This document shows positions 41,040 to 49,798 of a stretch of DNA of 64,000 bases, piece after piece. Where the stretch lies: NCBI RefSeq assembly GCF_036697405.1, contig NZ_JBAHWA010000001.1:434001-498000 (forward strand), read 5' to 3'. This DNA comes from Lysobacter sp036697405. Its GTDB lineage: Bacteria; Pseudomonadota; Gammaproteobacteria; Xanthomonadales; Xanthomonadaceae. Under the pieces are notes generated by a model, which was given only the letters and a program-made list of their open reading frames with translations, was not told the DNA's origin and did no database searches. Position 1 is the stretch's first letter, and each line of letters starts with the position of its first letter. Made by a program: the position numbers and the translations under genes.

Positions 41040-41785
41040 GCGCTGCGCACCTGCGCCGCGAACAGGTAGCCCGCGCCCCGGACCGATTTGATCAGCTTCG
41101 GTTCGGCCGGGTTGCGCTCGATCTTCCGCCGCAGCCGGCCTATGGCGACATCGATGGTGCGGTCGAACGGACCGGCTTCGCGGCCATGCACGCTGGTCAT
41201 CAAGCGATCGCGGCTGAGAACCTGGTGCGGATGTTCCAGCAACGCCTTGAGCAGTTCGAACTCGCCGGTGGTCAGCGGCACTTCTTCGCCGGCGACGTCG
41301 ATCAGCCGTCGCGACGGCACATCGAGCTGGAAACCCTCGAACACCCAACCCTTCGCCGCGGGCGCGGGCGCCGACGCGGGCGCCGGCGCGCGGCGCATGA
41401 CGGATCTGGCCCGCGCCAACAGCTCGCGCAAATCGAAGGGTTTGGCCACGTAGTCGTCGGCGCCCAGTTCCAGGCCGACGATGCGCTCCACCGCTTCTCC
41501 ACGCCCGCTGACCACGATGACCGGCCCGCGCCATTGCGCTTGCAGGTGGCGCAACAGCAACAGACCGTCCTCGTCCGGCAGCCCAAGGTCCAGCAGGACG
41601 AGGTCCGGCGCTTGCGAGGCGATCAGTTCGCGGGCTTGCGCGGCGCTGGACGCCGCGATCACCCGGTAACCGTTCGCGCCGAAATAGCGCGACAGCAGCG
41701 CGACGATTTCGGCGTCGTCGTCGATCACCAGTAATCGCGGTGCTGAACCCGTCGAGGACGTCGCGTCGATGGCTTGGGGTGGCAT
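41036..41785 (-). CDS. OmpR/PhoB-family response regulator
   Basis: The 249-residue protein has a receiver domain (Asp66 in LVLLDLGLP, Lys in DDYVAKPFD) and an OmpR-type winged helix at the C-terminus (LTTGEFELLKALLEHPHQVLSRDRLM; SVRGAGYLF). It is the partner of the hybrid kinase, with ATGA coupling. Its promoter region is shared with the alcohol dehydrogenase gene and holds an Anr/FNR-type site. It could be one source of the phased repeats at 38208-38232. Confidence 0.93.
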   Translation of the reverse strand: MPPQAIDATSSTGSAPRLLVIDDDAEIVALLSRYFGANGYRVIAASSAAQARELIASQAPDLVLLDLGLPDEDGLLLLRHLQAQWRGPVIVVSGRGEAVERIVGLELGADDYVAKPFDLRELLARARSVMRRAPAPASAPAPAAKGWVFEGFQLDVPSRRLIDVAGEEVPLTTGEFELLKALLEHPHQVLSRDRLMTSVHGREAGPFDRTIDVAIGRLRRKIERNPAEPKLIKSVRGAGYLFAAQVRSA

Positions 41786-41882
41786 GGCCGTCGCTGCACT
41801 CGAATTTTGCTGGGACAAGCATGGTCCGATCACGCTCTCCCCGCAAGCGTCCGCACCCGTTCGTCGGCGGGCGCGGACGCCT

Positions 41883-41896
41883 TTGATCTGGGTCAA
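41883..41896. promoter_or_regulatory. Anr/FNR-type site before the alcohol dehydrogenase gene
   Basis: TTGATCTGGGTCAA lies 61 bases (centre) before the dehydrogenase ATG and 104 bases before the OmpR-type regulator start on the other strand. Activation of the dehydrogenase is the better fit. Confidence 0.75.
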
Positions 41897-41950
41897 AGCG
41901 CGCGATGGAGCCTGACCTAAAGTCCCGCCATCCCCCACCGAGGACGGACC

Positions 41951-42988
41951 ATGAAGGGCAGCATGAGAGCGGCAGTGGCACGGCGCCTGGGCGAGCCTTT
42001 GATCATCGAACGTCGGCCCATCCCCGCACCGGGCCCGGGCGAGGTACTGGTCAGGATCCACGCCAGCGGCATCTGCCACACCGACCTGCATGCGGTGGAC
42101 GGGGACTGGCCGATCAAGCCCACGCTGCCTTTCATTCCCGGGCACGAGGGCGCCGGCGTGGTCGCGGAGGTCGGCCCTGGCGTCGACCGACTGCGCGTCG
42201 GAGATGCGGTCGGCATCGCTTGGCTGCACGACGCTTGCGGCCAATGCGAGTACTGCATCACCGGCTGGGAGACCTTGTGCGAGCGGCAGCGCAACAGCGG
42301 GTACAACGTCAACGGCACCTTCAGCGAGTACGCGGTCGCTGCCGCGGCCTATGCCGTGCGCCTGCCGCAGAACTGCGATTTCGTCGCCCTCGCGCCGATC
42401 CTCTGCGCCGGCGTCACCAGCTACAAGGGCATTCGGGAAACCGAAGCGCGGCCGGGCGAGTGGCTCGTCGTCTCCGGCATCGGCGGCCTGGGCCATCTCG
42501 CGATCCAGTACGCGCAGGCCATGGGCCTGCGCGTGGCCGCCATCGACGTCAGCGATCGCAAGCTGGAATTGGCGCGCGCGCTAGGCGCGGAGATCGCCGT
42601 CAACGCCGACGACCCCGGCGCCTTGGAGGATATTCGCCGGGGTACCGGCGGCGGCGCCCACGGCGTCCTGGTCACCGCCGTCTCGGTCGCCGCGTTCGGC
42701 CAGGCGCTGGCAATGGTGCGCCGCAAGGGCACGATCAGCCTGGTGGGTCTGCCTCCCGGTGATTTTCCAACCCCCATCTTCGATGTCGTCCTCAAGCGGA
42801 TCACGCTGCGCGGCTCGATCGTCGGCAATCGCCAGGATTTGAACGAGGCCGTGGCGATGGCCGCCGTCGGAAAAATTCAAGCGACGACCGAGCCTCATGC
42901 CTTGAGCCAGATCAACACGGTGCTGGACCGGCTGCGCGCGGGGACGGTGGAAGGGCGCGCGGTACTCGACATGAGCCTGCTGGCCTAG
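41951..42988 (+). CDS. adhP: Zinc-dependent alcohol dehydrogenase (AdhP type)
   Basis: The 345-residue protein has the medium-chain alcohol dehydrogenase layout: catalytic zinc site with ASGICHTDLHA and GHEGAGVV, four structural-zinc cysteines in ACGQCEYCITGWETLC, and an NAD-binding GIGGLGHLAIQYAQ. It would interconvert ethanol and acetaldehyde with NAD. Under low oxygen it can act as a fermentative or detoxifying enzyme, in keeping with its Anr/FNR-type site. Confidence 0.95.
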   Translation: MKGSMRAAVARRLGEPLIIERRPIPAPGPGEVLVRIHASGICHTDLHAVDGDWPIKPTLPFIPGHEGAGVVAEVGPGVDRLRVGDAVGIAWLHDACGQCEYCITGWETLCERQRNSGYNVNGTFSEYAVAAAAYAVRLPQNCDFVALAPILCAGVTSYKGIRETEARPGEWLVVSGIGGLGHLAIQYAQAMGLRVAAIDVSDRKLELARALGAEIAVNADDPGALEDIRRGTGGGAHGVLVTAVSVAAFGQALAMVRRKGTISLVGLPPGDFPTPIFDVVLKRITLRGSIVGNRQDLNEAVAMAAVGKIQATTEPHALSQINTVLDRLRAGTVEGRAVLDMSLLA

Positions 42989-43006
42989 GTCGTCCGTGCC
43001 GTCCTA

Positions 43007-43020
43007 TTGATCCGGGTCAA
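43007..43020. promoter_or_regulatory. Anr/FNR-type site before the Usp gene
   Basis: TTGATCCGGGTCAA lies 62 bases (centre) before the GTG at 43076. The same distance recurs at four other sites of the island, which supports both the site and the GTG start. Confidence 0.75.
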
Positions 43021-43075
43021 TACCGCCGATGTTCGCGATGCCAGCCTACCGACATGCCCCTTCCGAGCCGCCGCC

Positions 43076-43897
43076 GTGTTTAAGGACTTCCTGCTGCCCC
43101 TGCTGATGGGCGATGTCCCGTCGCCGGTCGTCGAGACCGCCTGTGCGATCGCCAAGGCCTGGGAAGGACGGGTGATCGCATTGGTGGGCGTCAGCCAGAT
43201 ATCGCCCGTCGCGCAAGCTTGGGACTACTATCCGGAGGGGGTTTACGAAAGCATGCGCGACTGCGCGCTGGCGACCACCCAGCGGATCGCCGAAGCCGCC
43301 GATGCGCGCTTGCGCGGCGAAGGCGTGCCCTACGACATCCGCATGTCCGAGAACTATTGGGGCACTCCCTCGGAGATCGCCAACGAACACGCCCGCTACG
43401 CCGACGTCACCGTGCTGGGCATGGACGCTTCCGAACTGGAGACGCGCCATCGCATGTTCGCCGCGGTTTCGGCCGGTTCCGGGCGCCCGGTCCTCAGCGT
43501 GCAGACGTCCACGCCCCCCACCGCCTTCGGCCATGCGGTGATCGCTTGGAAGGCGTCGAAAGAATCGGCGCGCGCTTTGCACGACGCCCTGCCGTGGCTG
43601 CGTCGCATGGCGACGGTCGATCTGCTGACCGTCGAGGAGTCCTCGTCCAAGGTGCATCCGCTCGATGCCTTCCTGGGCAACCATCTGGAACGGCACGGCG
43701 TCCGAATCAGGCCGGTGCGCCGTTCGGCCGTCCATTCCAGCCCCGGATCCGAGATCGTCCATCACGCCGCCGAGAGCCGCGCCGACCTGATCGTTGCGGG
43801 CGCCTACAGCCATTCGCGGCTGGTCGAGCAGGTATTGGGCGGCACCACGCGCGACCTGTTGCGCAAGGCCCCGTGCCCGGTGCTGTTCGCTCACTGA
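43076..43897 (+). CDS. Universal stress protein
   Basis: The GTG at 43076 gives 273 residues, with two Usp-like modules (VFKDFLLPLLMGDVPSPVVETA; then FGHAVIAWKASKESARALHDALPWLRRM and DLIVAGAYSHSRLVEQVLGGTTRDLL). The late glycine-rich motif is close to the ATP-binding Usp pattern. It lies downstream of the dehydrogenase, with its own Anr/FNR-type site, so it is probably induced with the same regulon. Confidence 0.88.
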   Translation: MFKDFLLPLLMGDVPSPVVETACAIAKAWEGRVIALVGVSQISPVAQAWDYYPEGVYESMRDCALATTQRIAEAADARLRGEGVPYDIRMSENYWGTPSEIANEHARYADVTVLGMDASELETRHRMFAAVSAGSGRPVLSVQTSTPPTAFGHAVIAWKASKESARALHDALPWLRRMATVDLLTVEESSSKVHPLDAFLGNHLERHGVRIRPVRRSAVHSSPGSEIVHHAAESRADLIVAGAYSHSRLVEQVLGGTTRDLLRKAPCPVLFAH

Positions 43898-43946
43898 TAC
43901 CGTTTCGCATCGATGCGCCCGGCCGATCGGCCGCGGACCACGGTTC

Positions 43947-44852
43947 TCATTCCGACTTGAACACGATGCGCGATGCGTCCGGCCGAACATCCGCTGCAAG
44001 CGCGCATGCCGGGCGCATCGAGCCCTTCCACTTCCACAGGATCGCGATCAAGAGCGCGTCGACGACGACCGCGAAGACGCTGGCCTCCGGGCCGAAGGCG
44101 CCGCCGGTCACCCATTGCGGGCGGTCCAGCAACTGCGGCTGGAACCAACCCGCATGCGCAAAGCCGCTGACGTCGAAACCCAAGAGGTAGCCCTGCGTCC
44201 AGTTCCAGCCCAGGTGGATGCCGATCGGCAGGGCCAGGCTGCGCGTGCGCAGATAGGCCAGGCCCAACAGGATCGCACCCAGGAACAGCTCGATCGTGGC
44301 CCAGACCAGGGTGGCGCCCTGCATGTCCGGATTGCCCCAATGACTGCTGGCGAACAGCAACCCCAAGCTCAGCTGCGCGATCCACACACCGACGCCGGCG
44401 ACCATGCGCTGGAACACGAAGCCGCGGAACAGCGTTTCCTCGAACAAGGCCACGAACAGGAAGACGTAAACGCCGTAGGCGAGCAGGCCCAGGCTGCGCG
44501 CCGGATCCAGTTGCAAGCGCACGCCGCCGGCCGCCCAGATCATCGCGACCGCCAGCGCGGCCGTGGCCAGGCCGAGAAAGCAGCCCAGGCCCAGCTCCCG
44601 CAGCCAACGCCCGTTCAGGACGTAGCCGATGCTGGACAGGGGCTCCTTGCGCAGGCGCACGCAGATCCAGGTCACCAGCAGCAGGAAGAGCAGGCGCAAG
44701 GGTTCCAGGGCCTCCAGCGGCGCACCCCAGGCCTGCAGGGCGCGGCTCAGCGGCGTGTAGGCGAAACGGCTGGCCAGCATCAGGGCGAGGAAGATCAGGA
44801 TCCACCAGCCGTTGCGCACGCGTCCGTTCGAATCGAGGAATAGGCGTTTCAT
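43947..44852 (-). CDS. CPBP-family intramembrane metalloprotease
   Basis: The 301-residue protein has about eight membrane helices and the CPBP (Abi/CAAX-protease) motif EETLFRGFVFQRMV with later SSHW and HLGWN. In the family these residues bind zinc in the membrane and cut prenylated or other substrates. The TGAGG site precedes the ATG. An 18-bp palindrome lies 72 bases upstream. Confidence 0.9.
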   Translation of the reverse strand: MKRLFLDSNGRVRNGWWILIFLALMLASRFAYTPLSRALQAWGAPLEALEPLRLLFLLLVTWICVRLRKEPLSSIGYVLNGRWLRELGLGCFLGLATAALAVAMIWAAGGVRLQLDPARSLGLLAYGVYVFLFVALFEETLFRGFVFQRMVAGVGVWIAQLSLGLLFASSHWGNPDMQGATLVWATIELFLGAILLGLAYLRTRSLALPIGIHLGWNWTQGYLLGFDVSGFAHAGWFQPQLLDRPQWVTGGAFGPEASVFAVVVDALLIAILWKWKGSMRPACALAADVRPDASRIVFKSE

Positions 44853-45178
44853 GGTGGCCTCAGGGCGGTTGGCGGCGGCACGCGCATGCGGTCGAGCGCC
44901 GTGCGATTAGGCGCTTATGCATATATCTTCATATGAAGATACTCGATGTAAACATTATCCATCTGGACGCGCAACTGGCAGCCGTCACGGGCCAAAGATC
45001 GCCGATATCCCGCGCAATCGATGCGTCAACGGCCGACGCAAGGCCAGGGCTCAAACGCAAGCAGGCCGACCGCGGATCGCCCAGGCGACCGCGGCGCAAG
45101 GAGTAATGCCGACCGGCGGCCCGCGCAGCGGCGAACCGCCGCGCTAGCGCCACGTCCCGATCCGGGCCTCGGGGCCGC
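44853..45178. other. Gap with an AT-rich palindrome
   Basis: No gene is convincing here. A plus-strand ATG at 44933 opens about 57 codons (MKILDVNIIHLDAQLAAVTG) with no ribosome site, so I do not call it. The palindrome at 44924-44941 is the main feature. Confidence 0.4.
44924..44941. promoter_or_regulatory. 18-bp perfect palindrome, probable operator
   Basis: TATCTTCATATGAAGATA reads the same on both strands and stands in AT-rich DNA (GC otherwise near 65-70%). It is 72 bases upstream of the CPBP protease start. Such sites are typical of dimeric repressors. No matching regulator gene is adjacent. Confidence 0.6.
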
Positions 45179-45982
45179 TCAGCGGCCGGCGGCGGCCTCG
45201 CACAGACGCGCGATCACCGCGGCGCCCTCCTCCGCTGCCCGGTCGTCGGCCGGCGAGAACTCGGTCAGGGTCAGGCCGACCAATTCGCCGGCCTCGGCGA
45301 TGCGGCGCACCAGGGCGACCGCGTCGTCGATGCGGAGATCGCCGTCGGTGTAGGCCAGGTACGGAAACTCGCTCGGCTCCAGCACGTCCAGGTCGAAATG
45401 GATGTGCACCGGCCCGCTCGGCAGCCGCCGCGGATCGAGGGTCCGCAGATCCAGTTCGCGCTGCAGGGCCCAATCGCCCTCGTCGCCGACGTGGATGCCG
45501 AAGTAGCGCAAACGCGCCGGCTCTATCGGCGCGCCCAGGAGCGCGCGCATCGGGGCGGGCGCGCGACCGAGGACGGCCGCGACCGGCATGCCGTGGAAGC
45601 TGCCGCTGGGCGAGGTCTCGGGCGTGTTGCCGTCCAGGTGGGCATCGATCCAGATCACGTCGAGCCCGGGATGGATACGATTCAAATAGTCGATCACGGC
45701 GATGTCGACCGCGCAGTCGCCACCGGCGGTCAGCACGCGTTTGGCGCCCGAACCTGCGAGCACTGCCTGGGCGGCGCGGAACTGATCGAGGATCGCGTTC
45801 CAGCGCCGGACGCCGTGGGCGTCGCCCTCGGCGTCGCTCAAGGGCACTTGCGCCAGGGGCGCGTAACGGCCGCAGACCGCGGCGGCGGCCGCGGCGCCGC
45901 GCGCGAGGTTGTGGTGCCGCCCTGAACCCTGCCATTGCGGATAGGCCAGGGCCAGGTCGAACGCTTCGGGGGTGACTTGCAT
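45179..45982 (-). CDS. Arginase/agmatinase-family protein with GGDC variant
   Basis: The 267-residue product has the metal-binding motifs of the ureohydrolase fold: GGDCAVD (usually GGDHS), WIDAHLDGNTPETS and HIHFDLDVLEP. The Cys replaces the His of GGDH, which changes one manganese ligand, so a normal arginase reaction is uncertain. A known subgroup of arginase-like proteins has this form, and its substrate is not settled. No partner genes for arginine use are near. Confidence 0.8.
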   Translation of the reverse strand: MQVTPEAFDLALAYPQWQGSGRHHNLARGAAAAAAVCGRYAPLAQVPLSDAEGDAHGVRRWNAILDQFRAAQAVLAGSGAKRVLTAGGDCAVDIAVIDYLNRIHPGLDVIWIDAHLDGNTPETSPSGSFHGMPVAAVLGRAPAPMRALLGAPIEPARLRYFGIHVGDEGDWALQRELDLRTLDPRRLPSGPVHIHFDLDVLEPSEFPYLAYTDGDLRIDDAVALVRRIAEAGELVGLTLTEFSPADDRAAEEGAAVIARLCEAAAGR

Positions 45983-46068
45983 CGGTTTCGCTCCTTCCGG
46001 ATCCGTGGTCGCACACCGGCCGCGGCCGGATCCTCCCGCCACCGTGTCCCTTGGGTTGCCGCAGCCGC

Positions 46069-46485
46069 CTACTTGCAGGCGTCGTACACCATGTCGTTCA
46101 GGGCCCGGCGCGCGTCGTAGCCCACGTCGTCGTTGTTCTGGCGCAGGACCGACTCCCGCCGCGCCTTGGCCGCCGCGCAAGCGTCGATCGGCGTCGGCGA
46201 TGGGCCGTAGGCGCTGCCGGCCCGGGGCCGGTCGGTGCCGGCCAAGCGCGATAGATACCGGGAATCGGCTTCGCCTTGTTTACGCCGATAGTGGCGCCGC
46301 CACAACTCGTCGGTGCCGGGCGGCGGCGCCGGCGTGGCGTCCCAGGATTTCAGCGCTTTCTGCGTCGCCGCGCAAGGCTGGCTCTGGTAGCTGACCGCCC
46401 CGCCCTTGCCCACGCACTTGTGCACGCTCTGGCCCTGGACCGCGCCGGCGAACGCCAGCAACAGGCATGCGAGTCCGATTCGCAT
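46069..46485 (-). CDS. Secreted DUF4124-type protein
   Basis: The ATG at 46485 opens a signal peptide (RIGLACLLLAFAGAVQG). The 138-residue protein has the DUF4124 start (VHKCVGKGGAVSYQSQPC) followed by a linker and a C-terminal part (DACAAAKARRESVLRQNNDDVGYDARRALNDMVYDACK). It has a paralogue of equal length at 53131-53547. DUF4124 proteins are envelope proteins of unknown function. Confidence 0.8.
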   Translation of the reverse strand: MRIGLACLLLAFAGAVQGQSVHKCVGKGGAVSYQSQPCAATQKALKSWDATPAPPPGTDELWRRHYRRKQGEADSRYLSRLAGTDRPRAGSAYGPSPTPIDACAAAKARRESVLRQNNDDVGYDARRALNDMVYDACK

Positions 46486-46652
46486 ACATCCCCCCGGTTG
46501 ACGGGTAGAGGCTAGCAAACCGGCGGCTTGCGGACAGCGGCGCACGCACCAGCGGCCGGCGCCGCAACGCCGGGCGGGCGCCGGACGTGGTGCGGTGGCC
46601 GTTCGCCCGGGACGACGCGATACTGCGTCCGACGCCATACCCGGAGCTATGC

Positions 46653-47153
46653 ATGCGCTGCCTCTTGTTATCGATCTTGCTGCTGCCTGTGTGCGCCGGC
46701 GCCGCCGAAGCCACGCCGGACCAGGTGGTCTCGACGCTATGGCGCGCCTCCTCCAACGAGGCCGGGGGCAGCGCGGACCTGGCGGCGCTGCAACGGCTGT
46801 TCCATGAGGACGCGGTGGTGTTCGGCGGCCGTTACAAGGACGGGGCCGCGAGCGTCCGGCGCTGGTCGGGAGCCGACTTCCTGAAGCACTACCAGGGCAT
46901 ACGCGAGCAAGGCTTCCATGAATGCGAAGTCGCGCGCGTGCTGCATGCCTACGATCGCTTCGCGGTCGCCTATAGCGTGGTCGAATCCAGGGCCGACAAG
47001 AGCGCGGTGAAGCCGGATTTCGTTGGCGTCAACAGCGTCCAACTCTACAAGACGGGTTCGCAGTGGCAGGTGCTGTCCCTGTACTACCACGTCGAGAAGC
47101 CGGGGCTGCCGATTCCGCTGGACGGCGGCCGCTCGGGAAAGTGCATCGACTGA
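46653..47153 (+). CDS. Secreted NTF2-like protein
   Basis: CCGGAG precedes the ATG at 46653. The 166-residue protein starts with a signal peptide (RCLLLSILLLPVCAGAA) and has the NTF2/SnoaL-like pattern (ALQRLFHEDAVVFGG, YKDGAASVRRWSGADFLKHYQGI, FVGVNSVQLYKTGSQWQVLSLYYHVEKP). No catalytic residues are clear, so it may bind a ligand in the periplasm. Confidence 0.75.
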   Translation: MRCLLLSILLLPVCAGAAEATPDQVVSTLWRASSNEAGGSADLAALQRLFHEDAVVFGGRYKDGAASVRRWSGADFLKHYQGIREQGFHECEVARVLHAYDRFAVAYSVVESRADKSAVKPDFVGVNSVQLYKTGSQWQVLSLYYHVEKPGLPIPLDGGRSGKCID

Positions 47154-47192
47154 GGCGCCAGCGCGTGGCCCCAGGCGTATCGACCTGCCGCT

Positions 47193-47810
47193 TCAGTCCG
47201 GCAGCAAGGACCAAGCCGACCCCAGCAGGGCGAAGCGCATCGGCTTGAAACCCTTGCCGCTGGCGGATGTGTGGAACGCTCCGTCGCATTCGACCGCGCC
47301 GCTGTCGCGGTCCAGGTCGCACGACGCCAGTTCATCCAGGACCAGGCCCGTCGCGAACTCGCGATACTCCGCGGCGCGCTTCGCATCCGCCTGCCGTTCG
47401 GCCAGACCGAGCAGGTGCTCGCGTACCAGTTCCTGGGCCTGTGCCAGGCCCGGTTGCGGCGCCGCGATGTCGGCTTGCTTGACCAGTCGCCAATGCGGGC
47501 CGTCCAGACGGAAGCGCAGGGCCTGGTAGCCGTCGCGCATCAAGCTCTCGAGCTTGACGATGCAGGTGGTCTGCTCAGGGTCCACCGGCTGACAGCCCTG
47601 CACGGCCGAGAGCGTTATCGACTCCTGCAAGGCCCCGATCAAGGGCGACGCCGATTCCCTGCCGGCGCCGGCCGTCTCCGCAGCGAGCGCGAGACGCAGG
47701 GCCGCATTGGCCTGATCCAAAGTCGGCGCCGGCTCAACAGCGAAAACCTGGGCCGAGGCCATCAGCAGAAGGCAGCAGGCGTAACGGTACGGGTAAGCGA
47801 CGGACGACAT
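47193..47810 (-). CDS. Secreted protein of unknown function
   Basis: The 205-residue product starts with a signal peptide (YACCLLLMASAQVFA) and has four cysteines and a helical middle (AQELVREHLLGLAERQADAKRAAEYREF) with LVKQADI. I do not recognise the family. It is convergent with the NTF2-like gene. Confidence 0.65.
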   Translation of the reverse strand: MSSVAYPYRYACCLLLMASAQVFAVEPAPTLDQANAALRLALAAETAGAGRESASPLIGALQESITLSAVQGCQPVDPEQTTCIVKLESLMRDGYQALRFRLDGPHWRLVKQADIAAPQPGLAQAQELVREHLLGLAERQADAKRAAEYREFATGLVLDELASCDLDRDSGAVECDGAFHTSASGKGFKPMRFALLGSAWSLLPD

Positions 47811-48067
47811 CCGAGCAGCCGATGGCGGACGAAGCCCGCGGGCTGGGTAGTCTAAGGTTTGCGCCGTTCGCGGACGAAGGCCGCCGTCGCATCGCCTTGC
47901 GTTGCAAAGTTCCGGTCGGCCGCCAGCCTGTCAAGCCTCATGAGTTCACCGCCGTCCGGCCTAGCCGGTGCGGCATCGCCGTATCTTGGCGACGCTACTA
48001 TGCAGGCGCAGTACGGCCCGCGGATTCCCGCGGACTCCCCAATGCCCGACCCACCATGGACTGTGCC

Positions 48068-48982
48068 ATGCGAGCCACGCTCCTGCTCCTGACGACCGCC
48101 TCCGCGCTTCTGCTCACTGCCGCCACGCCGGCCCGGCGCGCGCCGGAGATACGCCTCGGCGACGTCGACCGCTTTTATGCGATCTACGACCAGGCCGGCG
48201 GCAAACCCAGCGCCGAGCAATTGCAGCGCTATCTGGATCAGGGCAGCCCTGGCCTGATCGAGTTCGCGCGGATGCGCCGGACCACCGGCGAGCGCATCGC
48301 CGCCGCGATCGCCGAGCGCCCCGCGCTGTACGCCAATGCCAAGCGCTGCGTGGCCGTGTTGCCGGCGGTGGAAGCCCGTCTGGACAAGGCCCTGACCAAG
48401 CTGGGCGAGTTCTATCCGCCGGAGCGCTTTCCGCCGGTGACGCTGGCGATCGGACGCGGCAAACCGGTCGGCACGGCGAATGCCAACGGCGTGATGATCG
48501 GGCTGGAATCGCTGTGCGCGGTCGACTTCCTCAATCCGAATCCCGAGGACCGCTTCGTGTACGTGATCGCGCACGAGTACGCGCACGTGTTGCAGCCGGC
48601 GGCGCAGGAGGAGCACCCCGACACCACGGTGCTCAAGGCCTCGCTGATCGAAGGCGGCGCGGAGTTCGTGGGCGAGCTGATCTCCGGCTCGGTCAGCTAC
48701 GGGCATCTGCAAACCGCCACCCGCGGCCGCGAACTGGAGCTGGAAACCGCGTTTCTCGCCGACCTGGATCAAAAAGCCGAAGGTTCGGCCTGGCTGTACA
48801 ACGGCATGGGCACGCCCGAGCGTCCCGGCGATCTGGGCTATTGGGTCGGCTATCGCATCGCCAAGGCCTACTACCGGCAGGCCAAGGACAAGAAGGCCGC
48901 GGTGCGCGAAATCATCGAAATCGACGATGCGAAAGGCTTCCTGGCCAAGAGCGGATGGAAGCCGGGGATGAAGCTCGATTGA
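48068..48982 (+). CDS. Secreted Zn-dependent protease-like protein (HExxH)
   Basis: The ATG at 48068 opens a signal peptide (RATLLLLTTASALLLTAAT); an ATG at 48056 is an alternative. The 304-residue protein has the zinc motif HEYAHVLQP and a following EGGAEFVGELISG glutamate, the layout of DUF2268-like predicted metalloproteases. It is probably periplasmic. The substrate is unknown. Confidence 0.75.
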   Translation: MRATLLLLTTASALLLTAATPARRAPEIRLGDVDRFYAIYDQAGGKPSAEQLQRYLDQGSPGLIEFARMRRTTGERIAAAIAERPALYANAKRCVAVLPAVEARLDKALTKLGEFYPPERFPPVTLAIGRGKPVGTANANGVMIGLESLCAVDFLNPNPEDRFVYVIAHEYAHVLQPAAQEEHPDTTVLKASLIEGGAEFVGELISGSVSYGHLQTATRGRELELETAFLADLDQKAEGSAWLYNGMGTPERPGDLGYWVGYRIAKAYYRQAKDKKAAVREIIEIDDAKGFLAKSGWKPGMKLD

Positions 48983-49201
48983 AGCATCGAGGGGCGTTCG
49001 CGCGCAGCCCGTCGTCACGGCCCGGGCCGGCTGTGACAGCCGGCCTGCCGCGCTCCGGCGACAGCATAGGATTCACGCAGATCGTGTGCGCTCCCTGGCC
49101 CAAGCCCGGAGGGCGATGAGGCCTGTCGCCGGGAAGCGCGCGTCGACGCAGGCGCAGGCGCATCCGCGACCGGCGACCGGCGAACGGCGGGCGTTCTCGC
49201 C

Positions 49202-49606
49202 TCAGCGCCGGAAAAACGAGGCCTGCAGGAAACGCATGCCGGCCAGGATCTGGGCGACGCGCTCGCCGGACAGACTGCCGATGCGTTCGCCCAGGCGGCT
49301 CTTGTAGATCGTCGAGACTTGCGAAACCACCACCACGCTCCGCTTGCCCAGATCGCCCTCGCCCGGATCGAGCAGGACGTTGCCCGGCTCGCTTGCGCGC
49401 TTCAGGTTGGAGCTCAGGGCGCAGACGACCACGGTGCCGATGCGCGAGTGATTGAAGACGTCGTCCTGTACGACGACGTGCGGATGCGGCGAACCCGGGA
49501 TCGCGCCCTTGCTGGGATCGGGCGGCAGCCAGAACAGATCGCCCTGGCTGACCACGCCCAGGTAGGGCTCGCGATTGGCGTCGGGGTCTCGATCCATGTG
49601 CTGCAT
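49202..49606 (-). CDS. Solitary PemK/MazF-family toxin-like protein
   Basis: The 134-residue protein resembles MazF/PemK (YLGVVSQGDLFWLPPD; HPHVVVQDDVFNHSRIGTVVVCAL; SQVSTIYKSRLGERIGSLS). MazF-type toxins cleave RNA. The usual RPVVV arginine is replaced by HVVV, so activity is uncertain. No antitoxin gene precedes it, which is unusual for the family. Confidence 0.75.
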   Translation of the reverse strand: MQHMDRDPDANREPYLGVVSQGDLFWLPPDPSKGAIPGSPHPHVVVQDDVFNHSRIGTVVVCALSSNLKRASEPGNVLLDPGEGDLGKRSVVVVSQVSTIYKSRLGERIGSLSGERVAQILAGMRFLQASFFRR

Positions 49607-49798
49607 TACCGGTGCGGGCTGCGTGAGGAAGCGCCGGCCGCCGATGGGGCGCGCCCGACGCCGAAGGATACAAGGGCGAGGCGGTGCCGGTGGAAGCGAC
49701 CGCCGCCCCGCCCTGCCCCGCGGGCTCGCTGCGCGATGGCGAGGCATCGCGCGCCATGAACTTCCGCTAGGCTCTGCGCAAACCCAGGAAGGCGCACG

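Noticed and set aside
39000..41069. Plus-strand open frame of about 690 codons
   Set aside because: It lies opposite the hybrid kinase, whose domains are complete and clear; this frame has none.
44933..45106. Plus-strand open frame of about 57 codons starting in the palindrome
   Set aside because: It has no ribosome site, its codon use is odd, and the ATG is part of the palindromic operator.
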